From Gaoshiqia hydrogeniformans (lineage in GTDB: Bacteria > Bacteroidota > Bacteroidia > Bacteroidales > Prolixibacteraceae): a stretch of 64,000 nucleotides of DNA. This document shows, in pieces, positions 31,961-39,987 of the stretch. A program made the translations under genes and the position numbers. The stretch spans positions 4,960,001 to 5,024,000 of the forward strand of contig NZ_CP186334.1 in the NCBI RefSeq assembly GCF_049347105.1. Reading direction: 5' to 3'. Position 1 is the first letter of the stretch. Every line of letters begins with the position of its first letter. Below the pieces are notes generated by a model. The model made no database searches. It was not told the DNA's origin and was given only the letters and a program-made list of their open reading frames with translations.

Positions 31961-34900
31961 TTAAAGTGTAACATTAATACCAAAAGAACAGGTTCTGTAA
32001 AAAGGATACCCCCAATTCAAACGTTCCGGGTCGAATCCTTCTGGAAGTTTATCCCAGGTATGAAGATTTTCTCCGGAGAAAAATACCTTTACACCTGCCA
32101 TATTTACCTTTTTCACAAGATATCCGGGTAACTTGTAACTAAGAGTAATATTTTTCAAACGGATATAAGATGCATTGGAAAGATATTTGGTTTGAATGCG
32201 CCTGTTGGATGCTGCATTTTTGTTTTCATCATACAACCGGGGAAATTCAGCATTCGGGTTTACCGGGTTCCAGTTTCCATTTGCCGGATCAATTGGTTTC
32301 CAGTAATCGAGTTGATGAGAGTACATCGTCCCGTAACCGCCGTTTGCCAGTGGGAATACAAGGTCTCCTCCCAGCCAGGCATCGCGTTTTCCGGTACCCT
32401 GTAGAAAAACAGACAAATCGATATTCTTCCAGCTGACTCCCATGTTTGTCCCAAACTGGAAACGGGGAGTCTGGTTCCCAATTATTGTGCGGTCGCCCGG
32501 ATCGTAAATATTATCACGCCCGTTGTCAATCTGGTTTACACTGCCATTATCCGGGTCGTCCACCAGGTTCTTAAACATGATGTCGCCAGGGCGGATCGTG
32601 TTGTTCCCTTTTATAGTTGTCACTCCTTCTTTAAGTACCCACGAACCACTTTGCCATCCATCCTGAAAATCGTCAATCGTATAATAACGGTCTGTCACAT
32701 ATCCCCATATTTCGCCCAATACCATTCCTTCGCGATACCGCTTGGCATCCTGCGCGCTGTTCCTTTCATAAAACAAACCGGCCGCGTTGTCGTATTTGGT
32801 GATGACGCTTTTGGAATCGTAGATATTAAATCCGACATTGTAACCCCAGTTGCCAATTTTATCGCGCCACGAGATGGCAAACTCCCATCCTTTTGTACTC
32901 AGGTCTGCCGCATTTTGTTCTGGCGCTGAAGTTCCCACAATACTTGGGAATTCGGCTCCCGGCATCAACATATCCTTTGTATCCCGCTGATACCAGTCAA
33001 AAGTTCCTGCAAGGCGGTCGTTCAACAAACGGAAATCAACTCCAAAATTGAGGGTTTGGACCACTTCCCACGAAAAGTCATTTCTGACTAATCCGGGGGC
33101 ATTCAGTGTCATGGGCCGCTTTCCTGCCTGTATCCATTGTGCCTGATAGGTTCCCATAGCAGGAGTATACGCGTATTCCGAAATTGCCTGATTGCCAATT
33201 TGCCCCCACGAACCCCTTATTTTCAGCTCATCGATGTATGAGCGGCTCCATTCCATCCATTTTTCCTGTGCCATCTGCCAACCCAACGAAAATGAGGGGA
33301 AGAACCCGAAACGGCTTTTACTTGGAAATTTTGACGAACCATCGTAACGTCCGTTTGCCTCAAACAAATAACGCCCCGCAAAATCGTAATTCAGGCGGAA
33401 GAACCCGCTTCGAATGGCATATTCCTTGTATTCGTCGTTCACCTGCATTTCACCGGTTGCACTGCTGAGAGAAGGCATGTCGGGATTAATCATTTCGTCA
33501 CGCCGGGCCCACATTGATTCGTAATACCGTGATTCCTGCGAATAACCAGCCATCGCCTTGAAATTATGGTTTCCGTTCAGGCTCAACTCGTATGTTCCGT
33601 AAGTATTAATCGCATTGTAGTCGGTAAGGCTTTTATCGTTCCTGTACCTGCCCGAAGAGGGATTGTCCGACCATAATAAACCCATCTGGTCGTTTGTCAT
33701 CTCAAACGGGCTGTTGTAAAATTTTCGGTCAGAATTGTTTTTATCGAAAGTATACTCAAAAATAGCCTCAAAACCTTTGAACGGTCGTATTGAAGTCCGG
33801 GAGAAAATGCGGGGATTTTCTTCTTTGTACTTCACCGGATCTTTCAGGAGCAGATAGTTTGACGGCGCATTTGTCGGATATGCAGGCCCTTCCAAATCGT
33901 TGCTCCTTACAATATTGCCGATAGGGTAAAACCGGGGAAGCTGTAACCGATAAATGGATGCATCTGACTCAACATACGAACGGTTACTGTTTGCGTACCG
34001 AATATCCAACGATTGGGTAAACCAGGATGTGATATCTGTGCTCACGAATGAACTGATACTGACACGATCGTAACTGTCTTTATTGGTAATCAAAGTCCCC
34101 TGATTGTCAGTATACCCAAGAGAAATCCGATAGGTAGTCTTCTCACTTCCCCCACTTGCCGAGACATTATGAGTCTGTTGGAAACCGAAATTATCAAGAA
34201 TGGCCCCTTGGGGATCATTGTCTTTCAGGTAATAATAGGTTTGAGTTCCTTCAGGCATATAAATCCCATTAGCAGGAAAAGCAGACGGATTATTATTATA
34301 CTCCTTTACATATTCAATCCAATCGGATAAAATTTGTCCGTCTGCATAATATTTTCCGTCATTGTCCCATGCCAATTGGGTTTCCAGTATATCAAGTACA
34401 GAAGCCTGCACCGGCCGGTTAATACTCTTGATAAATCCAAAGTTATTATTGTAGTTCAACTGAGGCGCAGCATTCTTTTTTGCTTTCTTGGTTGTAATGA
34501 GGATTACACCAAAGGCGCCACGAGCTCCGTAAACGGCCGCTGATGAAGCATCCTTCAAGACCGAAACGGATTCGATATCTTCCGGATTAATCAAATCGAT
34601 TTGCGCGGGCACATTGTCAACCAGAATAAGTGGTTCTCCTCCATTGATCGAAGTTGTACCACGAATATTAAAAGTCTTGCCTTTCCCCGGAATAGCATCA
34701 CCCGTAACCACTAAGCCGGGAATAGTCCCCTGTAACGCAGCCCCCACGTTTGTAACCGGACGACTCCCTAATATTTGTTCCATTTTCACTACGGAAACGG
34801 CCCCGGTCAGATTTTCTTTTTTCTGGACACCATATCCGACTGCAATTACTTCGCCGATACCAATGGTTTCTTCATCCATAACTACATGAAGTGTACTTTT

Positions 34901-35491
34901 CCCTGAAACAGATAGTTCCTTGTTTTTCATTCCTACAAACGAAAAAACCAATACAGCATCAGCAGCTACATTTGCCAACGAATAATGTCCGTCACCTCCT
35001 GTAATCGTACCGGTTGTAGTACCTTTAATAACAACTGTTACACCTGGCAACGGCATTCCTGCCGAGTCAGTAACTTTCCCTGCAATGCTATTTACTTGAT
35101 TCATCCTGTCAAACGACCATTTCATGTCGTTTCTGGAAATAATGACTGACTTGTCAACAATTTTGTAGGTTACATCCATTGATTCAAGAAGTTGGTTCAG
35201 GACCTCCTCCACACTGGCATCTTTAACCTGAACATCTACTTTTCGGTTAATGTCGAAGTCATCGTTGCTGTAAAAGAACTGAAAATCGCTTCTTGCTTTA
35301 ATTTCATTTAACACCTCTTTGATGGCAACATTCTTATAATTAAGGTCAAACTTACTTTGCTGCGAATAAGTACTGGCCGTTGCTGCAAGAATACTGATCA
35401 GGAATAGAAAGACTGTCAATTTCATACTCAACAATAGTTTAGGTGTGAAATACCTTGTCCGCGCTGGCGGATAGATCTGATTTTTTTTCAT
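31961..35491 (-). CDS. susC: SusC/RagA-type TonB-dependent transporter with STN domain
   Basis: A protein of 1,176 residues. After a long N-terminus and signal segment (MKLTVFLFLISILAATAST) comes a secretin/TonB N-terminal (STN) signalling domain at ~48-115 (FDLNYKNVAIKEVLNEI), a carboxypeptidase-like (CarbopepD_reg) domain at ~128-200 (PLPGVTVVIKGT), a TonB box/plug (GEVIAVGYGVQKKENLTGAV) and a 22-strand-type barrel ending CSFGINVTL. It moves oligosaccharides across the outer membrane with TonB energy. The STN domain means it also signals through the FecR anti-sigma factor and ECF sigma factor encoded just upstream, so substrate import induces the locus. Confidence 0.95.
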   Translation of the reverse strand: MKKNQIYPPARTRYFTPKLLLSMKLTVFLFLISILAATASTYSQQSKFDLNYKNVAIKEVLNEIKARSDFQFFYSNDDFDINRKVDVQVKDASVEEVLNQLLESMDVTYKIVDKSVIISRNDMKWSFDRMNQVNSIAGKVTDSAGMPLPGVTVVIKGTTTGTITGGDGHYSLANVAADAVLVFSFVGMKNKELSVSGKSTLHVVMDEETIGIGEVIAVGYGVQKKENLTGAVSVVKMEQILGSRPVTNVGAALQGTIPGLVVTGDAIPGKGKTFNIRGTTSINGGEPLILVDNVPAQIDLINPEDIESVSVLKDASSAAVYGARGAFGVILITTKKAKKNAAPQLNYNNNFGFIKSINRPVQASVLDILETQLAWDNDGKYYADGQILSDWIEYVKEYNNNPSAFPANGIYMPEGTQTYYYLKDNDPQGAILDNFGFQQTHNVSASGGSEKTTYRISLGYTDNQGTLITNKDSYDRVSISSFVSTDITSWFTQSLDIRYANSNRSYVESDASIYRLQLPRFYPIGNIVRSNDLEGPAYPTNAPSNYLLLKDPVKYKEENPRIFSRTSIRPFKGFEAIFEYTFDKNNSDRKFYNSPFEMTNDQMGLLWSDNPSSGRYRNDKSLTDYNAINTYGTYELSLNGNHNFKAMAGYSQESRYYESMWARRDEMINPDMPSLSSATGEMQVNDEYKEYAIRSGFFRLNYDFAGRYLFEANGRYDGSSKFPSKSRFGFFPSFSLGWQMAQEKWMEWSRSYIDELKIRGSWGQIGNQAISEYAYTPAMGTYQAQWIQAGKRPMTLNAPGLVRNDFSWEVVQTLNFGVDFRLLNDRLAGTFDWYQRDTKDMLMPGAEFPSIVGTSAPEQNAADLSTKGWEFAISWRDKIGNWGYNVGFNIYDSKSVITKYDNAAGLFYERNSAQDAKRYREGMVLGEIWGYVTDRYYTIDDFQDGWQSGSWVLKEGVTTIKGNNTIRPGDIMFKNLVDDPDNGSVNQIDNGRDNIYDPGDRTIIGNQTPRFQFGTNMGVSWKNIDLSVFLQGTGKRDAWLGGDLVFPLANGGYGTMYSHQLDYWKPIDPANGNWNPVNPNAEFPRLYDENKNAASNRRIQTKYLSNASYIRLKNITLSYKLPGYLVKKVNMAGVKVFFSGENLHTWDKLPEGFDPERLNWGYPFYRTCSFGINVTL

Positions 35492-35558
35492 AAATTTGTA
35501 TTTGAGTGTTAAACTTGCTAATACCTGTTCTGCTAAAGCAGGTAATAGATTTTATTGG

Positions 35559-35587
35559 GCCGGATTATGTGACCAGCATATTCCGGC
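35559..35587 (-). promoter_or_regulatory. hairpin in the FecR-SusC leader (PUL 1)
   Basis: In the 104-base gap between FecR and SusC, 35559-35569 can pair with 35577-35587 with one mismatch and a 7-nt loop (GCCGGA/TCCGGC at the base). A second smaller inverted repeat (ACCTG...CAGGT) lies at 35523-35543. No strong T-run follows the main stem on the minus strand. It may attenuate or stabilise the SusC message. PUL 2 has a hairpin at the equivalent place. Confidence 0.5.
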
Positions 35588-35595
35588 TTGATTTT

Positions 35596-36561
35596 TTATT
35601 TATTTTTCACCATGATCTGTTCTTTGTCAAATTCAAACTTCACTTTGTTAATATCCTGAATGATATTCAAAGTATACTCCAATGACCTTTCTTTATTAAT
35701 TACCCCGGAAAATCGATACCTCGGAATCTGTTCATCACTGAAAATGAACTTTACTTCATACCACCGTTCCAACTGCCTGGTAAGGTTTAGCAAAGTTTCA
35801 TCGTGGAAATACATCTTCCCGCTTTTCCAAGCGGTGTGTTCGTCTGTGCTTACATTGTTCTTTACCAACTCGCCGGAATTCTTTGTGAAAAGTAATTGCT
35901 CGCCGGGTTTCATAAACACCGATCTTTTATCCGAAAAAAATTCAACCTCACCTTCTACCAGAACAGTTTCTATTTTCAGATCATTCGCATAAGCTTTCAC
36001 ATTGAACTGGGTGCCATGCACCTTGATTTGTGTGCTCCCTGCATGAACAATAAAAGGGATCTTCTCATTTTTTGTTACCGAAAAAAGAGCCTCTCCATCC
36101 AAAATTACCTCCCGGTTCTTCTGATTGAACGAATGTTTATAGATCAGCTTTGATCCTGCATTCAACCAGACATTTGTACCATCAAATAATGTTACATTCG
36201 AGATTTGTCCATTGGGAGCGGATATGCTGGCGTATTCATCCTGTGCAGTTTGACGGAAATGGTAGGAATAAAAAATACTGCCTGTTATCAGCAATGAAAC
36301 GATCAAGACGGCAGCATATTTCAGAAGTTCCATCCAACGGTTACGCGAAAAGAGCTTCCCCTTTAAGTCACACCATGCAACATCGGCGGGTTTTAGTTGA
36401 CTAAGTTGTACAACTTTTTCACGCGAATTATAAATCCTGCGTAAAGCCGTTAGCTCTTTTTCGGTATCTGAATCCTGTAAAGCTTCGGTTTCAGATTTTT
36501 GCGCTTCTCCATGCAGGAGCGCCGCCCACAATTCCCATTTATGTTGATCCTTGTTCATCAT
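35596..36561 (-). CDS. FecR-type anti-sigma factor (PUL 1)
   Basis: A protein of 321 residues: a cytoplasmic N-terminus (~1-75), one transmembrane helix near 80-100 (LLKYAAVLIVSLLITGSIF), a periplasmic FecR domain (~115-215, with VWLNAGSKLIYKHSFNQ and VHGTQFNVKAY) and a C-terminal DUF4974 domain (~250-321, ERWYEVKFIFSDEQIP). It holds the ECF sigma factor inactive until the STN domain of SusC signals substrate. It lies between the sigma gene and SusC in the classical order. Confidence 0.93.
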   Translation of the reverse strand: MMNKDQHKWELWAALLHGEAQKSETEALQDSDTEKELTALRRIYNSREKVVQLSQLKPADVAWCDLKGKLFSRNRWMELLKYAAVLIVSLLITGSIFYSYHFRQTAQDEYASISAPNGQISNVTLFDGTNVWLNAGSKLIYKHSFNQKNREVILDGEALFSVTKNEKIPFIVHAGSTQIKVHGTQFNVKAYANDLKIETVLVEGEVEFFSDKRSVFMKPGEQLLFTKNSGELVKNNVSTDEHTAWKSGKMYFHDETLLNLTRQLERWYEVKFIFSDEQIPRYRFSGVINKERSLEYTLNIIQDINKVKFEFDKEQIMVKNK

Positions 36562-36654
36562 TTTCTTTTTAAGACACAGAAACTTGGGAAAAGGGTGAAA
36601 TCAAATTCAATATTTCCTAAAAAAAACCGATTAGGGTCACATAGATCATAAAAA

Positions 36655-37230
36655 TCAAATCCCTTTACGTGCTCTTTGTCTGAATGATACCGTGAAAAGA
36701 TTCAGGAAATAATTCTTCAACCTTTCTTTCAGTATTTTATAGGCTATCCCCATCTGTGTTTTAATCGTGTTTTTAGATAAGTTCAAAGTTGACGCAATTT
36801 CGTCATAAGTTAAACGATCGTTATAGGCCAGAAGGAATATCTTTCTGCACTGAAGGGGCAGTGTTTCAATAGATCTTGCTATATGAACGGCTAATTCTTC
36901 CTCGGAGAAGTGTTCATTGGGATCCTCATTCAGATTTGAGAGGAAACTATGGTTTGGCAATTCGTCGAACTTCTTTTCCCGTTGTAAATAATTAATACTC
37001 CGGTTCTTTACCGCATTAAGTAAATAATTTTTAAGATTTTGTTGAATTTTCAACTCTGCTCTCTTTTGCCATAAATACAGGAATGTCTCCTGCACGATAT
37101 CCTCTGCTTCCTGTTCGCTTTTCACATAACGCAACGCAACCAGGCAGGAAAGCTGATAGTTTCTCTTAAAAAATGCTTCAAAAGAAGATTCATTCCCCAA
37201 TATCAGATTTACATGTTGTAAGCTACCCAT
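36655..37230 (-). CDS. ECF RNA polymerase sigma factor (PUL 1)
   Basis: A protein of 191 residues with sigma region 2 (FEAFFKRNYQLSCLVALRYV...AEDIVQETFLYLW, residues ~17-72) and region 4 (ARSIETLPLQCRKIFLLAYNDRLTYDEIASTLNLS, ~118-155, helix-turn-helix). It is a SigK/RpoE-like ECF factor of the Bacteroidota type that pairs with FecR. It is the most 5' gene of the minus-strand PUL. No canonical TAnnTTTG promoter was found in the 239 bases upstream. Confidence 0.93.
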   Translation of the reverse strand: MGSLQHVNLILGNESSFEAFFKRNYQLSCLVALRYVKSEQEAEDIVQETFLYLWQKRAELKIQQNLKNYLLNAVKNRSINYLQREKKFDELPNHSFLSNLNEDPNEHFSEEELAVHIARSIETLPLQCRKIFLLAYNDRLTYDEIASTLNLSKNTIKTQMGIAYKILKERLKNYFLNLFTVSFRQRARKGI

Positions 37231-37469
37231 ATTGCATATTCATGAGATGACAATTTTATTAATTTTTAACAGAAAAAAGAAATTGGCTGGATCGTCTTCT
37301 GCACTTTTTGATGCCCGCTGAATTGTAACAGTCAAATTTTGAGTCAAATAACACTAATGAACAAACTATTCAGGATTTGGACTGACTTCCAAAAAACGCC
37401 GTCGCCCTCAAGCTGGGAATCCGAACTTGATTAACATACTATAGCCCAACGCCAAATACCAATTTTAAC

Positions 37470-38339
37470 CTATCGTTTCCGGTATTCCCGGGGCGACATA
37501 TTCATCAACCGGCGAAACTGGCGCGAAAAATAAAACTGGTCATCAAAACCGGTTTCCCGGGCAACATCGGCAACAGAAAGTTTGGTATTATCAAGCAAAC
37601 GACAGGAACGCTGAATTTTCAACTGGATAAAATAATCGATAGGCGAATGGCCGGTTTGTTTAGAAAAAAGCCGTGCGAAATGCGACGACGACAGTTTCAG
37701 TTCAGCGGCAAGCTCTTTCAGCGTTAGTTTTCTGCCCAGGTTTTCCAGCATAAAGTTGATGCTTTGCCCAACCGGATCCTTCTCCCGGTTTTCGTTGATC
37801 AGCCGGAACTGCCCGAGGTGGGTGAACGAGGCCAACAGCCGGCTCAGACAAAGGTTGGTGTATTCCAGCGTTTCGATGCTAAAACCGCGGTCGAAGTTTT
37901 TAAAAATTTCGTTGAACAGTTCCAGCCGTTCATTGATTCGCGACGTTTTTCCCCTTTCAATGCTGACCGGAAGAAGCGCCAAACGCGAAAACAGGGCTGC
38001 TTTCGGGCCTGCAAAATGAATCCAGTAAATCGACCACGGCTTTTCCTTGTCAGCAAAATAGGCATGGGGCATGCCCGGCGGAATGATCAGAAAATGATCG
38101 GGCGGCAGTTCATGTTTTGTATTACCTGCTGTTATAATCCCCTTCCCCTCAATATTATAAATAAGAATGGCCTGGCTCACGCCCTTTTTTCGTTCGCGAA
38201 AATGATGGCGCGCCTGCGGGTAATAACCGATATCGGTGATGTACAGGTCGGCGATCAGCGGGTTTGCTGTAACCATATCCAGAATTTTATCCGGAATGAC
38301 ATAACTGATCTGCCCTGGAAATCCTTCCTGTTTTTTCAT
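37470..38339 (-). CDS. AraC-family transcriptional regulator
   Basis: From the Met at 38339 (MKKQEGFPGQISYVIPD) the protein has 289 residues; an upstream in-frame start at 38441 adds 34 residues that look non-native. The N-terminal cupin-like sugar-sensing domain carries HELPPDHFLIIPPGMPHAYF near 95. Two C-terminal helix-turn-helix motifs are present (LTLKELAAELKLSSSHFARLFSKQ and LSVADVARETGFDDQFYFSRQFRR). It is divergent from the MFS-GH2-DUF5107 operon across ~230 bases and most probably controls it. The sugar is unknown; it may also affect the adjacent PUL. Confidence 0.88.
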   Translation of the reverse strand: MKKQEGFPGQISYVIPDKILDMVTANPLIADLYITDIGYYPQARHHFRERKKGVSQAILIYNIEGKGIITAGNTKHELPPDHFLIIPPGMPHAYFADKEKPWSIYWIHFAGPKAALFSRLALLPVSIERGKTSRINERLELFNEIFKNFDRGFSIETLEYTNLCLSRLLASFTHLGQFRLINENREKDPVGQSINFMLENLGRKLTLKELAAELKLSSSHFARLFSKQTGHSPIDYFIQLKIQRSCRLLDNTKLSVADVARETGFDDQFYFSRQFRRLMNMSPREYRKR

Positions 38340-38512
38340 GTCATTGAAATGAAATCGTTCATATTCCGGCGCACAAATTTGTGCCGAAAAATAAAAATTA
38401 TTCTGAAATGTACTTGTAATTAGCAAAAAAATATCGTGCATTCAATCTGCTGTTCTGGTCTTTCTTTTTTACTTGAATGATCAGATCGTCTATATTTTTA
38501 TTTGATCGTGCA

Positions 38513-38543
38513 TTTCCGGTTAGTTTCTTTCTGTGTATTTTTG
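38513..38543 (+). promoter_or_regulatory. candidate Bacteroidota promoter of the MFS operon
   Basis: TATTTTTG at 38536-38543 matches the -7 consensus TAnnTTTG. TTTC at 38513-38516, spaced 19 bases upstream, is a one-mismatch -33 box (TTTG). The GTG start at 38567 lies 23 bases after the -7 box. The divergent AraC gene is on the other side. Confidence 0.5.
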
Positions 38544-38566
38544 ATTAAACCAAGTGCAACAGTTCA

Positions 38567-39973
38567 GTGAATAAATCAACCTACAACAAACAATTTATTA
38601 TCGGGATCACCCTGGTCTCGGCAATGGGAGGACTGTTGTTTGGCTACGACTGGGTGGTCATCGGCGGCGCCAAACCTTTTTATGAGCGTTTTTTCAGCAT
38701 TGGCTCCCTGCCCCATCTCCAGGGCTGGGCCATGAGCAGCGCCCTGACCGGCTGCTTGTTCGGAGCCCTCATTTCGGGCTATTTCACCGATCGTTTTGGC
38801 CGGAAACTGCCGCTGATCGGCGCGGCCGCCCTGTTTACCATCTCGGCCATCGGGACCGGAGCAGTCAACCAGTTCACGCCGTTTATCATCTACCGGCTGA
38901 TCGGCGGCCTGGGCATCGGGCTGGCATCGGCCATATCGCCCATGTATATTGCTGAAATTTCGCCGGCCCCCTTACGCGGACGGCTGGTTTCGGTCAACCA
39001 GCTTACCATTGTCATCGGCATCCTGGCCGCCCAAATCATCAATTACCTGATTGCCGAAACTATTCCTGCAGGTGCAACTGACCAGATGATCGTGCAGTCG
39101 TGGAACGGGCAAACGGGCTGGCGTTGGATGTTCTGGGCCGAAACCATTCCTGCATTCACCTTTTTTGTGCTGGCTTTTTTTATTCCCGAAAGCCCCCGCT
39201 ACCTGGTTAAATCGGGCAATCAGCCCAAAGCTAGGCTGATCCTTAAACGCATCGGCGGCGAAAGTTATGCAGAAGCCGAAGAAGAAAATATCGCGGCAAC
39301 GCTTAACGCAGGCGGGGCAAAAGTGAACTGGAAAGAGCTCTACACAACGAAAATACGGCCGATCATGTTGATCGGCATTGTGCTGGCGGTTTTTCAGCAG
39401 TGGTGCGGCATCAACGTCATTTTTAATTATGCCGAAGAAATTTTTACGGCCGCGGGCTATTCCGTGGGCGACATGCTTTTTAATATCGTGATTACCGGGA
39501 CGGTCAACCTGGTTTTTACGCTGCTGGCTATGCGGATGGTGGATAGCTGGGGCCGTCGCAAACTGATGTTGCTCGGATCAATTGGGCTGGCTGCCATTTA
39601 TTTTGTGCTTGGGACAAGCTACTGGTTTCAGTTCAAAGGCCTTGCCATCCTGGTGTTGGTGCTGCTTGCCATTGCCACTTACGCCATGACTTTAGCCCCG
39701 GTTACCTGGGTGGTTTTGTCGGAGATTTTCCCGAACCGTATCCGCGGAGCCGCCATGTCCGTGGCTACTACCGCACTCTGGAGCGCCTGCTTTGTACTCA
39801 CCTACACCTTCCCCATCCTGAACAACCTGCTCAATGCCGGAGGAACTTTCTGGCTGTACGCCTTCATCTGCCTTTCGGGTTTCCTTTTCATCCTGAAAAA
39901 ACTACCGGAAACCAAAGGGAAAAGTTTGGAGGAAATTGAAAAACTATTGCACCGAAACGCCTTCAATAAATAA
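38567..39973 (+). CDS. MFS sugar porter (XylE-like sugar:H+ symporter)
   Basis: A protein of 468 residues starting with GTG (MNKSTYNKQF); 12 hydrophobic segments. Sugar-porter signatures are present: GYFTDRFGRKLPL after helix 2, PESPRYLVKSG after helix 6, VDSWGRRKLML in the second half and PETKGKSLEEIEKLL at the C-terminus. Members carry monosaccharides such as xylose, galactose or arabinose with protons across the inner membrane. It is the first gene of an operon with a GH2 lipoprotein 14 bases downstream, so its cargo is likely the sugar released by that enzyme. Confidence 0.92.
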   Translation: MNKSTYNKQFIIGITLVSAMGGLLFGYDWVVIGGAKPFYERFFSIGSLPHLQGWAMSSALTGCLFGALISGYFTDRFGRKLPLIGAAALFTISAIGTGAVNQFTPFIIYRLIGGLGIGLASAISPMYIAEISPAPLRGRLVSVNQLTIVIGILAAQIINYLIAETIPAGATDQMIVQSWNGQTGWRWMFWAETIPAFTFFVLAFFIPESPRYLVKSGNQPKARLILKRIGGESYAEAEEENIAATLNAGGAKVNWKELYTTKIRPIMLIGIVLAVFQQWCGINVIFNYAEEIFTAAGYSVGDMLFNIVITGTVNLVFTLLAMRMVDSWGRRKLMLLGSIGLAAIYFVLGTSYWFQFKGLAILVLVLLAIATYAMTLAPVTWVVLSEIFPNRIRGAAMSVATTALWSACFVLTYTFPILNNLLNAGGTFWLYAFICLSGFLFILKKLPETKGKSLEEIEKLLHRNAFNK

Positions 39974-39987
39974 TTAAAACCGAGACC

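Noticed and set aside
37764..38423. Open reading frame of 219 codons on the plus strand
   Set aside because: It is the shadow of the AraC regulator, which has clear helix-turn-helix motifs.
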